Origin: CAZSSM01 sp964609385
GTDB lineage: Bacteria > Planctomycetota > Planctomycetia > Isosphaerales > Isosphaeraceae
Direction: 5' to 3'
Length of the DNA: 64,000 bases
NCBI GenBank assembly: GCA_964609385.1
Contig: CAZSSM010000033.1
Span: 5,038 to 69,037, forward strand
Made by a program: the position numbers and the translations under genes. Position 1 is the first letter of the stretch; each line of letters begins with the position of its first letter. The notes beneath the pieces are model-generated. The model made no database searches. It was not told the origin of the DNA and worked only from the letters and a program-made list of their open reading frames with translations. This document shows positions 36,264 to 45,765 of the stretch, piece after piece.

Positions 36264-37185
36264 GGCGTGCAACTCCTTGAGCGGGAGGTTTTCTACGGAA
36301 ATCTCGATCCAGGGTGATCATTGATTCACAGCGACATGAACTTTTTGTCAGACATCCTGAATAATCCGGATTCCGTGGAGGGTGGCAAATCGTCCGAGGA
36401 CCCTCACGATCTCCTCAAGATTGATCGAAAGGCGTCTTATCGCTCATCGAATGAGAAGTATCGGAAAGAACACATTGGCAAGTTCCTTGATCACAAATTT
36501 TAACTTATGTCCACTGAACTAATATGTATATGATACCGATCGCGTTCTTTTCTTGGGACGCAAGTTTGGCAGCTTTTTTGCAAATCTGGTTCGCCGTATC
36601 AAGGAACCTCAGACTAATCCCGAATCCGGGAATGCTGCTAAAGAGATCGCAATCGCCACGAGTGGACGCGTCCCGTCTACAAGCAGTAACGTTTCTCTCT
36701 TCCGCTTTTTGCATCGGAGGGTCGCCAATTTTTTCGGTACACTCTGGACCAGATCGATTTCAAAAGAAACTCGATCTCGTCGCAATTTCGGCATAAGCTA
36801 CATCCCTAGCGATAACCGACCGAGTGTGCTCGAGAGGCCCCTAGGCCATCCAGGCCGTTATGGATCGGCAATGCCATCGATGTCTGGTTAGCTGGCCACT
36901 TCCCAGGTCGGCATCCGTTTGTACTGTTTTTCAATCGTCGAGAGGATAATCGCGATGAAGGAGTCGAGCACCTATCATCCCGATTGGCGTCAATTCCAAC
37001 CTGAAATGGGAACGGTTTACCAAACAGTCCTTCAGAGTGTGCGGCCTCGATGACGATCCGCTCGGGCCGCATGAAGCGAGTGTTGTTGCCAAGTAACGGA
37101 TTGCGTCCCAATTATTGAGTGAGAAAAAATCTAATACAGAACTAGTTTTACAAACCATAAAATGCTATGAATACAAACTTACTTA
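36264..37185. other. AT-rich, gene-poor stretch
   Basis: About 920 bases of clearly lower GC than the flanks, especially near 36.5 kb and 37.13-37.18 kb. Several short ORFs exist: 36321-36503 (+) encodes a charged 60-residue peptide ending KYRKEHIGKFLDHKF, and 36553-36891 (+) a basic 112-residue one. None has a recognisable domain or ribosome site. It may be decayed foreign DNA. Confidence 0.45.
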
Positions 37186-40100
37186 TCAACTCTCTGGGTT
37201 CTCGCGATTGGCCAACTCTTCGAGGATTTGCTGGAACTCGGGGTGGTCGCGGATCTCATCGAGGTCAGAATCGGTCCGAAGACTCCCCAGGTCATCCCAT
37301 CCCTCAGTGATGGCCGCGCGGAGCGATTGCAAGGCCCGATCGACATAGTGCATGGCAGGAGGTTTGGGGCTCGGATCGATATGCCGGGCCGCCTTGGCGG
37401 TGAGAGCGAGACAGCACGCCTTGTTGTAATGGTTGACCATTTCGGGCAGGGGTAGGCCAGCGTTCAATTCACCAGCTCGGAGGTGGGCATTCAACGCGGC
37501 TTGAGGATCTCCCCTGAGAAGAGCGATCTCCCCGACGACATTGCAGGTGACGCTCAGGGTGGAGCGAAAAGACGGATTATCGGGATACCGACGAATGAGG
37601 TCCTCCCCGAGATCCCTCGACCGCTGAATCAAGGACCACGCCTCGTCGAGGTGGCCCAGGTCTCGTTCCACGCGGGTGAGCCGGCCGAGGATGATCCCCT
37701 GAGCGTTTTGATATTTCGGAATGCTCTCAACCCGAACGTTCTGGTTTGTCAAATATTCGGAAACAGTGAGTGCCTCTTTCAACGCTCTGCCCGCCGCCTC
37801 GAGGTCGCCGGCCTTGCTGTGGAGTTGGGAGAGGAGGACCAACATCCGGGTGGCGTTGTTGAGTTCGGCTGGGTCCGGATTGGATATGCTGCCAAGGACC
37901 TCGACTCCTCGCGTGAACGCCTCGATCGCGACTTCCGATTCGCCATGCTCCTTGGCGATCAAGCCAAGTGTATCACAGCACCGAGACAACGTGAGTTGGT
38001 ATTCGGTAACCAAACCGGCTCGTCCTACAAGCGCTTCGGCGCAGTCTCGGGCCGCTCGAGCCAGGTCAATGGCCCCCTCGCCGTCCAAATCGTTCTCAAA
38101 GACCGCCCGCATATTCAAAGCTTCTGCATACGTTTGCTGATAATCAATGACTGTCGGGTAATTCGCAGCGAGTCGCTCCAGGATCGGCACCGCCTCTTCA
38201 AGGTCTCCGAGTCCCCGATCGAGCTGCCCAGCCTTCCGGCGATAGACAGCCAAAGTCACGAGTGCATCGGCCAACCCATGCAAATTAACCCCTAAGTTAG
38301 GATATGATCTTAATGCATTACGATTCAATTCACAGGCGCGATTTTGGAGCACGATCGCAGACTCGTAATCCCCTTCAAGGTTGCGGATGTTGGCCAGATT
38401 GTAATAGGATCCTGCCAAAGAGTTGAGACTTGCCAGGTGCGTCGGGTTTTTACTTAGTAAATTTTCACACACTTCGATCGCACGCTGGTATTGAGTGATC
38501 GCGATATCGTATCGGTTCATCCTCCTGGAGAAATTCGCTGAACGGAGAAGGGTGTCGGACAACATGCTCCCGGCCTTGACCGATTCGGGACGGCGACGGA
38601 GCAGGCCGCTCAGTATCTCCTCAGCCTCTCGGAGTTCGGAACGAATCCGGTCGTGATGAGGATCGCTGGCCATGAACTGGAACTCGGACCGTCCAGATAA
38701 CGCTGAGGCCAACGCGAACTGCGCGTCGAACGAGTCAGGCTGCTTCGCTAGCGCGAGCCGGCTGGCTTCGACCGACGCATCGTAGGCGGCAATGACCTCA
38801 TCGTGACCCCCCTCGCTCTTGGTTATCTCGGCAATCCGGATGTAGGCATTGGACAACTCGAGGAGGGCTTGGGGCGTCTCCGGTGCATTGGCTTGCCGTA
38901 CGAAGTCGCGATAGTAAGGGAGTGCCGCTTCAAAAATCTGTCTGCGGATCGGCGTCAGGTGCGGCTGGTTAAAGAGCAGCCCACGCCCTACTTGAGTGAG
39001 TTCATCAACAGCTTTGCGTGTTTGAATTAGGTTAGTATTGGCGCGATCGCGCTCTTTGAGGGCGTAGAACAATGCCGTCGTTGTCCCAACGATCCCGATG
39101 ATTAAGCTGAGAACTGCCAGCATGCCGGCTGCCACCGCCGCTCGATGACGACGCACGAACACACCCAAGCGGTAGAGCCTCGAGTCACCCCGGGCCGTCA
39201 CGGTCTCCCCGTTGAGGTGGCGGTTCAGGTCCTCAGCCAGCGCTTCAACGGTCGGATAGCGACGCTCCGGCTCGGGTCGGAGGGCCGTCAGGATGATCCC
39301 ATCCAAATCGCCCCCGAGGACCCGTGTGAGGACTTGGGGGGAAGCATCACGCACCGAGGCCAGTTCCTCAGGCGTCAGCGTTTGCGTGGTCCCATCACGA
39401 CCCGGGAGCGTTTTCGGCTGGAGCACCGCCTGGCTGGGCCGGATCGGTACCGTCTCCGGATCAATCACACCGGGCTCGCGGAACCGGGTCGCTTGGTGAC
39501 CAGTCAGCAACTCATAGAGGATCAAACCGAGCGCGTAGACGTCGCTGGAAGTCGTCAACGACTCGCCACGGATCTGCTCGGGACTGGCATAGCGCGGAGT
39601 CATGGGAGCATAGCCGGTCTGCGTTCGAGGGCCCTCATCGTGGTCTGGATCCTCCTGGATCAATTTGGCGATCCCGAAGTCGATCAGGTGTACGTCACCA
39701 TTACAATCGACCAGGATGTTGGAGGGTTTGAGGTCGCGATGGATGACCGCGTGCCGGTGGGCGTACTGCACTGCCTCGCAGGCCTGGAGGAAGAGCCGGA
39801 TGCGTGCTCGTACATCGAGTTGGTGCTGGTCGCAGTAGGCATCGATCCGTTGGCCGTCGATGTAATCCATGATCACATACGGGGCCCCCTCCGGGGTCGT
39901 CCCCGCGTCGATCAAGCCGACGATCCGGGGGTGCCGCCCCAGGTCGGCTTGGATCCGGACCTCATTGCGGAACCGATGAGCCAGTCCTTGGGGATCGCTG
40001 GGCGGAGGGAGAATCTTGATGGCGACGGTCTGTTCGAAGTCAGCGTCTTGGCGCTGAGCGCGATGCACAACGCTCATGCCACCGCGACCAATCACCTCAC

Positions 40101-40356
40101 CGACCAAGAATGCCCCGAGGCGCTGTCCAACCCGAGCCGCACCGGGGTCGAGCAATCCCAAGGTGGGGGGATCGATCCGAGGGAACTCCAAGCCCGCCTC
40201 GGTCAGGTGGGCTTCAAGCAGGATCCGGACCTCATCGGCGAGTTCCCGATCGTCCCGGCAGGCTTCTTCCAGGTAGGCGTCCCACTGGCCTTTGGGCCGG
40301 TTGATCGCCTTGTCGAAGAGTGCCTGGAGCCGCTCGTACCGTTTCGCGTCGTCCAT
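37186..40356 (-). CDS. Transmembrane Ser/Thr protein kinase with TPR domain, PknB-like
   Basis: A 1,056-residue protein starting MDDAKRYERLQALFDKAI, a leader common in planctomycete kinases. The kinase domain has the glycine loop IGRGGMSVVHRA (about 87), VAIKIL (about 111), the catalytic HRDLKPSNILV (about 205) and a canonical DFG in LIDFGIAKL (about 226), then RYASPEQIRG. A membrane segment follows at about 405-432 (AAVAAGMLAVLSLIIGIVGT, TTALFYA). The C-terminal 600 residues are TPR-like helical repeats (SLNSLAGSYYNLANIRNLEG, YQRAIEVCENLL). It is immediately downstream of an ECF sigma gene: the sigma stop is 4 bases before this ATG, indicating coupled translation. Unlike kinase 1 it has a normal DFG. 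It probably senses signals through the outer TPR part and controls the sigma factor (inference). Confidence 0.94.
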   Translation of the reverse strand: MDDAKRYERLQALFDKAINRPKGQWDAYLEEACRDDRELADEVRILLEAHLTEAGLEFPRIDPPTLGLLDPGAARVGQRLGAFLVGEVIGRGGMSVVHRAQRQDADFEQTVAIKILPPPSDPQGLAHRFRNEVRIQADLGRHPRIVGLIDAGTTPEGAPYVIMDYIDGQRIDAYCDQHQLDVRARIRLFLQACEAVQYAHRHAVIHRDLKPSNILVDCNGDVHLIDFGIAKLIQEDPDHDEGPRTQTGYAPMTPRYASPEQIRGESLTTSSDVYALGLILYELLTGHQATRFREPGVIDPETVPIRPSQAVLQPKTLPGRDGTTQTLTPEELASVRDASPQVLTRVLGGDLDGIILTALRPEPERRYPTVEALAEDLNRHLNGETVTARGDSRLYRLGVFVRRHRAAVAAGMLAVLSLIIGIVGTTTALFYALKERDRANTNLIQTRKAVDELTQVGRGLLFNQPHLTPIRRQIFEAALPYYRDFVRQANAPETPQALLELSNAYIRIAEITKSEGGHDEVIAAYDASVEASRLALAKQPDSFDAQFALASALSGRSEFQFMASDPHHDRIRSELREAEEILSGLLRRRPESVKAGSMLSDTLLRSANFSRRMNRYDIAITQYQRAIEVCENLLSKNPTHLASLNSLAGSYYNLANIRNLEGDYESAIVLQNRACELNRNALRSYPNLGVNLHGLADALVTLAVYRRKAGQLDRGLGDLEEAVPILERLAANYPTVIDYQQTYAEALNMRAVFENDLDGEGAIDLARAARDCAEALVGRAGLVTEYQLTLSRCCDTLGLIAKEHGESEVAIEAFTRGVEVLGSISNPDPAELNNATRMLVLLSQLHSKAGDLEAAGRALKEALTVSEYLTNQNVRVESIPKYQNAQGIILGRLTRVERDLGHLDEAWSLIQRSRDLGEDLIRRYPDNPSFRSTLSVTCNVVGEIALLRGDPQAALNAHLRAGELNAGLPLPEMVNHYNKACCLALTAKAARHIDPSPKPPAMHYVDRALQSLRAAITEGWDDLGSLRTDSDLDEIRDHPEFQQILEELANRENPES

Positions 40357-40360
40357 CGGG

Positions 40361-40942
40361 TTAATCCCTCTTGAGCTGCACCCGAAGCCAGGCACGTGCC
40401 ATCAGCCAATCCCGCTTGACCGTCGCGGTGGAGATGCCGAGGTGCTCGGCCAGATCGGGGAAGTCCTGGCCGGCGAAGAGGCGACGATCGACGATCTCGG
40501 CCTGACGGGGGCTCAATGATTCGAGACGGGTCAGGGCATCATCGAGATCGAGCAAATCGATCCCGCTGGACCGTTCGACTCGGGAAACTGCGTCGTCCAA
40601 GGGGACTCGCTGGCTCGCCCCGCCCTGACGAATGGTCGCGCGTCGGCGTGCGTGCTCGACAAGCGTCTGCCGCATGGCCCGAGCCATGGCCCCGAAGAAG
40701 TAACCTCGATGACGCGCTTGGCTCCAAGTTCCTTGGCGATCGACTCGAAGCATGGCCTCATGGACCAGTTCGGTTGGATCGAGCGTGTGGGTCTCTCGTT
40801 CGTTCTGCATTAGCTTGTTGGCCAGGGCTCGAAGCGTATCGTAAGACGCATCCATCAATCGAGCCTTGGCCGTCGGATCGCCAGCCTCCAGCCTGCGGAT
40901 GATCGCCGTGATCTCGTCAGGGGAATCATCCAGCCGGTCCAT
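40361..40942 (-). CDS. ECF-type RNA polymerase sigma factor
   Basis: A 193-residue sigma factor. Region 2 has SYDTLRALANKLMQNERETH, with DPTELVHEAMLRV in the -10 helix. YFFGAMARAMRQTLVEHARR and RRATIRQGG follow. Region 4 has LESLSPRQAEIVDRRLFAG and DFPDLAEHLGISTATVKRDW. This arrangement (TLDPTELVHEA and GYFFGAMA) is the Rhodopirellula/Acidobacteria type of ECF sigma factor (TIGR02999-like). The start is chosen at the second of two ATGs behind GGGGAGGGGG. It is followed after 4 bases by its kinase. Confidence 0.93.
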   Translation of the reverse strand: MDRLDDSPDEITAIIRRLEAGDPTAKARLMDASYDTLRALANKLMQNERETHTLDPTELVHEAMLRVDRQGTWSQARHRGYFFGAMARAMRQTLVEHARRRATIRQGGASQRVPLDDAVSRVERSSGIDLLDLDDALTRLESLSPRQAEIVDRRLFAGQDFPDLAEHLGISTATVKRDWLMARAWLRVQLKRD

Positions 40943-41434
40943 CATCCCCCTCCCCATCGATGTTCCCAACAACACAACCCTCAACGTCGGAGGAGGCGAT
41001 CCGAGCTTCGCGAAGGTGGTCGCTGGGCTTGTGATCGCTCTGTACCTTGGATTTTACCGAATTGGGTCCAGACGGTGACCCTCAAGCGGAGAACGACCGA
41101 GCAACCTATCCCGAGACCAAGACGTCCTGACGGAATTCCCGAGGAACACATCCTGGTGGAAGTACGTCCGAGAAGGGAATGCGTTTCGGCCAATTGCTGG
41201 ACCTACAGTAAAGATTTGCTGAACGATCCCCCATTGACCGGCGACGCGTCGCGCCCGAGACCAAGCGATTACGCGACGGATGATAACCCGGTCCTTCGGA
41301 TTCGCCGAACGACATCGAAACGGAGACTGGCCTCGAACGATCCACCGCCGAAGACCTTCGGCCCAAGTCGACGGTCTATCCACCCAGAGCCCCTGCCAAA
41401 GAATGACGAACGACCCCCGATTTTGCCCCGCTCG
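40943..41434. other. Intergenic region upstream of the second sigma/kinase operon
   Basis: No gene was recognised. It has to carry the end of the third kinase transcript and the promoter of the sigma gene at 40942. A small hairpin (CCGAA-GACC-TTCGG near 41350) is too weak to call a terminator. Confidence 0.45.
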
Positions 41435-44400
41435 TTACTTCGAGAATGGATCGACAGGGTAGATCCGGTCGAACATCCGCGCGATCAAGTGTCGAAGGTC
41501 GTCACGACCTCGGAGAGGATCGAAGTCGGGATCGTGAACCATCTCCGAAGGCTCGGCCCACCCCGCTTCGAACGCCCTGGTCAACGTGGCGACCGCTTCG
41601 TTGGCCACGGCTCGATGATCCGTCTCGGAACCCGAATCGTCGAGCAACCTAAGGCAATGGACCAGTTGGGCGGCACTGCTGTAGAGCCATCGGGGGTCAT
41701 CGGGGTGCAGTTCGATGGAGGCACGGACCGCCGCAACTGCCTCAGCGATCCGACCGGCCGCCCGAAGCACATCACCTAGGTTGCCATAAAGATAAAAGAG
41801 TGTGACCCGATAAGGGACAATTTGAGGATACTCATCGATCAACGATCTCTGGGAGCGGATTGCTTTCGTGTAGAGAGCGATCGCCTCGTCGCGGTTTCCG
41901 TCCCGTTCCAGCCGATTAGCGAGGTTGTTCGACGCCATTCCCAGTCGATCTCGGTAATCGGGACGGTTGGGCTCATCCACGATCAAGGACTCGAGGATCG
42001 TGATGGCGCGTCGAAGCGCGGCTGACGCTTCGGCACCCAGGTCTAAGCCGTCGTACGCATTGCTGAGGCTGCAGAGTCCGGTGGCGAGGCCATCTTGGTA
42101 ACCAGGGACGTCGGGGAAGTCGGTGGCGAGACCTTCCAAGAGCGCCACGGCCCGCCGATTCGTGGCCAGCGAATCGACAGACAGGCCCAAGGCGGTCTCT
42201 AAACTTCCGAGATTGATGAGACTGGTGGCCAGGCCGTCGCGATAGCTCGGGATGTCGGGGAAGTCGATGGTTAGGGAATCCCGCAGTTTGGTACCGCGTC
42301 GGAACAACGCCAAGGCCTCGGTGGGGCGCCCCGCATTGTACGACGCGATGCCAAGGTTGCTCAGACTCGCCGCCAGATCGTCGCGATACTCGGGGACATC
42401 CGGGAAATCCGAGGTGAGCATATTTTGTAGTTCGACCGCTCGACGGTACGAGACTAACGCCTCCTCGAGCCGTCCGAAACTCTCGTCAACTCCGCCGAGC
42501 GCGTTGTGGCTGGTGGCCAGGCCGTCGCGATAGCCCGGGACGTCCGGGAACTCCATGGTGAGCGCATCCCAGTGCTCGATGGCGTTTCGATACGACGCCA
42601 AGGCCTCGGAGAATCGGCCCAGGTCGTCCTGGGTCTCGCCGAGGTTGTGGAAGCCGATGGCCAAGTCCTCGCGATACCTCGGGACGTCGGGAAACTCCAA
42701 GCGCAAGCGTTCCAGAAGCCCGATCGCGTCACGATACGACGCTAAGGCCTCGATCCCTCGCCCCAAGCCGTCTTGGACGTTGCCCAGGTTATTCAGGCTG
42801 GCGACCAGTCGGTCCCGAAACTCCGGAACATCCGGATCGTCTGCGACCAACTGCCTCAGGAGATCGACCGCCCGGCGAATCATCGCCAGCGACTCGACGT
42901 TCCCCCCCTCGGTCGCTTGCACGTAGTTGCTCAGAGTCGTGGCCAAAGTCTCCCGATACGTGGGGACATCCGGATACTCCAAGGCGAGTCGCTCAGCGAT
43001 GGCGATCGCCTGGCGATGGGAAGTTGACGACGCTCCAGACTGGCCGAGGGTTTGCAAGACGTTGCCGAGGTTGCTCCGGATCTGGGACAGTCCGTCGCGA
43101 TAAATCGGATTGGCGGGGAACTCGGCGACCAGGCCCTCGAATCCGCTCTGCGCTTCGCGATACTCGCGAAGCGATTCGGCGTTGCGTCCGAGGATCTCCA
43201 AGATTCGTCCGAGCAGGAGTCGACCTTGGGCCAGCAGGTAGCGTTCGCGCTCGCTCGGGTCGGGCTTGGAGGCCAGTTCGGCGTTCAACTGCTCGTAGAA
43301 CGCCCGGGGCTTCTCGAGCAGCCGGGCTCGGAGCGATTCGGGGATCGCCCCTCCTTTAAGCGCCTCCTCATTGACCCCGGTGAAGTAGTCCTCGATCGAG
43401 GTCATCGCCAGGTCCAGACGCGACTCGGCCAACTGGTTGGCGACGGTCAAGCTCTCGGCATATTCGGCCTCGCGCGCATAGGCCAATGCCAAAGTGATCG
43501 ACCCGATCAACACGGATGCGGCGACCGACGCGGCGAGCGTGCGATGCTTGCGGACCCATCGCCAAGCGCGTGTGAGCAACGGGTCGCGACACGCGGTGAC
43601 CGGCTCGTCGGCGAGGAACCGTTCGACGTCCTCGGCCAACGTGCGGGCCGATCCATAGCGGTCTTCGGGGCGCAATGCCAGAGCCTTCAACGCGATCGCG
43701 GCCAGCGCCCGTGGCACGCGCGGACAGTGCGATCGGGGCAATTCGATCGAGCCGCGACGGACCCGGTCCAAGATCTCGGGAACGTCGGCGCCCTCGACCG
43801 GGCTGCACCCCGTCAGGACCGCGTAGAGAACAGCTCCCAGGGCGTAAATATCGGTGGACGGTCCCAAATCCTCCACGCGCCCGGCCGCCTGTTCCGGACT
43901 CATGTAGGCGGGCGTCCCCATCGCCCGACCCGCTTGGGTCAGCGCGATGCCCTCGTCCGAAAGCGTCGGGACCGTCGACGATCCGTCGGGAGCCTCCGGG
44001 ACCGCCGAGGGATCCCGAGACGCTTCCGAAGAGCGTTTGGCTAACCCCCAATCGATAATGAGGGTCTCTCCGTAGGGTCCCAGCATCACGTTGTCCGGCT
44101 TCAGATCCCTGTGCAGGACGCCTCGCGAATGGGCGTAGGCGATCGTGTTGCAGATGTCGAGGAAGCGCCCCAACAGGCTTCGAAGCCGGAGGTTGTAGGA
44201 CGTCGCGTCGAGATTCGGCACCTCCGCACGGAACGTGGCAATGGCGTCCTTCAACGAGTCACCACGAATGAACCGCATCGCGTAGAAGGGTCGTCCTTGG
44301 GAGTCGGTCCCCAGTCCGTAGACCGGGACGATCCCCGGATGCTCCAGGCCCCCAGTGATCTGCGCTTCGAACAGGAATCGAAGGCGGCGGTCTGGATCGT

Positions 44401-45154
44401 CGGCCGCCTCGGCGCAGATCTGCTTGAGCGCCACATCGCGACAGACCTCCTGATCACGCGCAACGTAGATCTCCCCGAGACCGCCACGATCATGGAAGTG
44501 AAGCCGGCGGAAGCGTCCGCCAACAGACGCTCGAAATCCGGTGGCATCAACTCCGACATTCTTCATTTCTTCAGAACAATCGGTTGTCTTTGCACCGAGA
44601 TCTTGGTATATGGCATGGACGTCCCGGTCGCCGATCGGATCGCGAGGCTCTATCCATGTCGCGATCGTCTTGAGGGACTTCAGACTTCGTCGCGGATTGC
44701 CTTCGTGCCATTCGATATGTTGAGTGACCAGCATCTCTAGGAGATCATGAAGCTCGGCCCTCAACACACCCCGATCGTGCAGGAACTGACCGACAGTCTT
44801 GCTCGGTTCGCGATCCCAAGCACCGAGGGCATCGACCAGTTGTTCGCGATCGATGAAATTCAACCGCCAGGCCAAAAGACCAAAGAGTCGGTTCCGATCG
44901 GCATACTCATCGCGTCTGGGAACCCCAACAGTATCCGACCCTCCTACTCTCTGGCTCGACGGGGACGAGAGCGTTTCGGGCAGCTCCGGTTGAAGCGCCC
45001 GCCAGCGATCCAGTTGCGACGGATCCTCGATCTCGGCTAGGACACGTTGGCACGATTCGCATGCATCGACATGAGCGATAATTTGGGGCTCTTCGACGAC
45101 ACTGAGATGTCCATCCAAGAGCCTTCGGAGCGTTGAGGCGTCCGGGCAACCCAT
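41435..45154 (-). CDS. Ser/Thr protein kinase with N-terminal zinc anti-sigma-like module and long TPR array
   Basis: A 1,239-residue protein; GAGGAGG lies 7 bases before ATG 45154. Residues 3-36 form Cys3-His28-Cys32-Cys35 (MGCPDAS ... HVDACESCQ), the pattern of zinc anti-sigma (zf-HC2) domains. A linker of about 180 residues follows. The kinase has DRGGLGEIYVAR (about 221), VALKQI, HRDLKPDNVML (about 348) and DWG in LIIDWGLAKR (about 367) instead of DFG, a common planctomycete variant. YMSPEQAAG follows. A membrane helix lies at about 537-565 (ASVAASVLIGSITLALAYA). Then come about nine TPR-like units of 48 residues marked by FPDVPxYRD. The sigma stop is 2 bases before this ATG. The zinc module suggests direct sigma binding, with the kinase providing the switch (inference). 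Confidence 0.94.
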   Translation of the reverse strand: MGCPDASTLRRLLDGHLSVVEEPQIIAHVDACESCQRVLAEIEDPSQLDRWRALQPELPETLSSPSSQRVGGSDTVGVPRRDEYADRNRLFGLLAWRLNFIDREQLVDALGAWDREPSKTVGQFLHDRGVLRAELHDLLEMLVTQHIEWHEGNPRRSLKSLKTIATWIEPRDPIGDRDVHAIYQDLGAKTTDCSEEMKNVGVDATGFRASVGGRFRRLHFHDRGGLGEIYVARDQEVCRDVALKQICAEAADDPDRRLRFLFEAQITGGLEHPGIVPVYGLGTDSQGRPFYAMRFIRGDSLKDAIATFRAEVPNLDATSYNLRLRSLLGRFLDICNTIAYAHSRGVLHRDLKPDNVMLGPYGETLIIDWGLAKRSSEASRDPSAVPEAPDGSSTVPTLSDEGIALTQAGRAMGTPAYMSPEQAAGRVEDLGPSTDIYALGAVLYAVLTGCSPVEGADVPEILDRVRRGSIELPRSHCPRVPRALAAIALKALALRPEDRYGSARTLAEDVERFLADEPVTACRDPLLTRAWRWVRKHRTLAASVAASVLIGSITLALAYAREAEYAESLTVANQLAESRLDLAMTSIEDYFTGVNEEALKGGAIPESLRARLLEKPRAFYEQLNAELASKPDPSERERYLLAQGRLLLGRILEILGRNAESLREYREAQSGFEGLVAEFPANPIYRDGLSQIRSNLGNVLQTLGQSGASSTSHRQAIAIAERLALEYPDVPTYRETLATTLSNYVQATEGGNVESLAMIRRAVDLLRQLVADDPDVPEFRDRLVASLNNLGNVQDGLGRGIEALASYRDAIGLLERLRLEFPDVPRYREDLAIGFHNLGETQDDLGRFSEALASYRNAIEHWDALTMEFPDVPGYRDGLATSHNALGGVDESFGRLEEALVSYRRAVELQNMLTSDFPDVPEYRDDLAASLSNLGIASYNAGRPTEALALFRRGTKLRDSLTIDFPDIPSYRDGLATSLINLGSLETALGLSVDSLATNRRAVALLEGLATDFPDVPGYQDGLATGLCSLSNAYDGLDLGAEASAALRRAITILESLIVDEPNRPDYRDRLGMASNNLANRLERDGNRDEAIALYTKAIRSQRSLIDEYPQIVPYRVTLFYLYGNLGDVLRAAGRIAEAVAAVRASIELHPDDPRWLYSSAAQLVHCLRLLDDSGSETDHRAVANEAVATLTRAFEAGWAEPSEMVHDPDFDPLRGRDDLRHLIARMFDRIYPVDPFSK
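41930..43130 (-). repeat. TPR-like 48-residue (144-bp) repeats in the third kinase
   Basis: About nine units start with P-x-x-P-x-[YF]-[RQ]-[DE] (for example FPDVPRYREDLAIGFHNLG and FPDVPGYRDGLATSHNALG). They are followed by GR..EAL.SYR.A, so helix A and helix B of a TPR plus a linker. Unit length is 48 residues in the examples counted. Similarity between copies is high enough to show in the DNA. Confidence 0.8.
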
Positions 45155-45156
45155 GA

Positions 45157-45765
45157 TCAAACCTCCTCGGATTCCTCCAATCGCCGCAATTCCTGTTGGA
45201 TGAGGCGCTGAACTCGGCTCCGCGCTACGAAGGTCATCGAGATCGACATTTCTAACGCCGAGGCGACCTCAGCGCCGGTGTGGCCTTCGAAGGCCAGGAG
45301 CCGGAACGCCTCCCAGGTGTGATCGGCGACCCGGGGCCGAACGCGTCGCATCGCCACCTCAAGCAGTTCGCGATCGAACTCGTCCTCGAGGTTCCGGGCC
45401 AGATCGTCGCGGGCCTCAATGTCCTGGAGGCACGACCATGCCTCGGGATCTCCTGAGCTGGCCCCCGATCGGCGACGACCCTCCAGGAAATCACGCCAAG
45501 CGTGGTGTGAGAGGGTCTTCAACCAGGCTCGGAAGCTTCGTGACGGATCATATCGGAACGTCCGGAGCACACGGGTTAGTCGAAGTAAGACGTCTTGGCA
45601 AACGTCCTGGGCGTCAGCGTCCTGGAGGCCCCAACGCTTGCACCAGAGGAGAATGTGTGGTGCATAGCGCGCGCAAAACGTCTCCCAGGCCTCAACGTCA
45701 TCCTGATCGCTCTGGACGCGACCCAGCAACGTAACGCTGGTCCTCGACTCGGAATGGTCTTTCAT
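45157..45765 (-). CDS. ECF-type RNA polymerase sigma factor, partner of the zinc-module kinase
   Basis: A 202-residue sigma factor with GGAG before ATG 45765. Region 2: WETFCARYAPHILLWCKRWG, DADAQDVCQDVLLRLTRVL and SFRAWLKTLSHHAWRDFLEG. The last four blocks are typical of ECF regions 2.1-2.4. Region 4 is TWEAFRLLAFEGHTGAEVAS, ALEMSISMTFVARSRVQRL, close to other planctomycete ECF sigmas. A perfect inverted repeat lies 40 bases upstream. The kinase gene begins 2 bases after its stop. Confidence 0.93.
   Translation of the reverse strand: MKDHSESRTSVTLLGRVQSDQDDVEAWETFCARYAPHILLWCKRWGLQDADAQDVCQDVLLRLTRVLRTFRYDPSRSFRAWLKTLSHHAWRDFLEGRRRSGASSGDPEAWSCLQDIEARDDLARNLEDEFDRELLEVAMRRVRPRVADHTWEAFRLLAFEGHTGAEVASALEMSISMTFVARSRVQRLIQQELRRLEESEEV

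Noticed and set aside
39145..40374. Open frame of 409 codons on the + strand
   Set aside because: It lies opposite the kinase domain of the second kinase, which has every catalytic motif.
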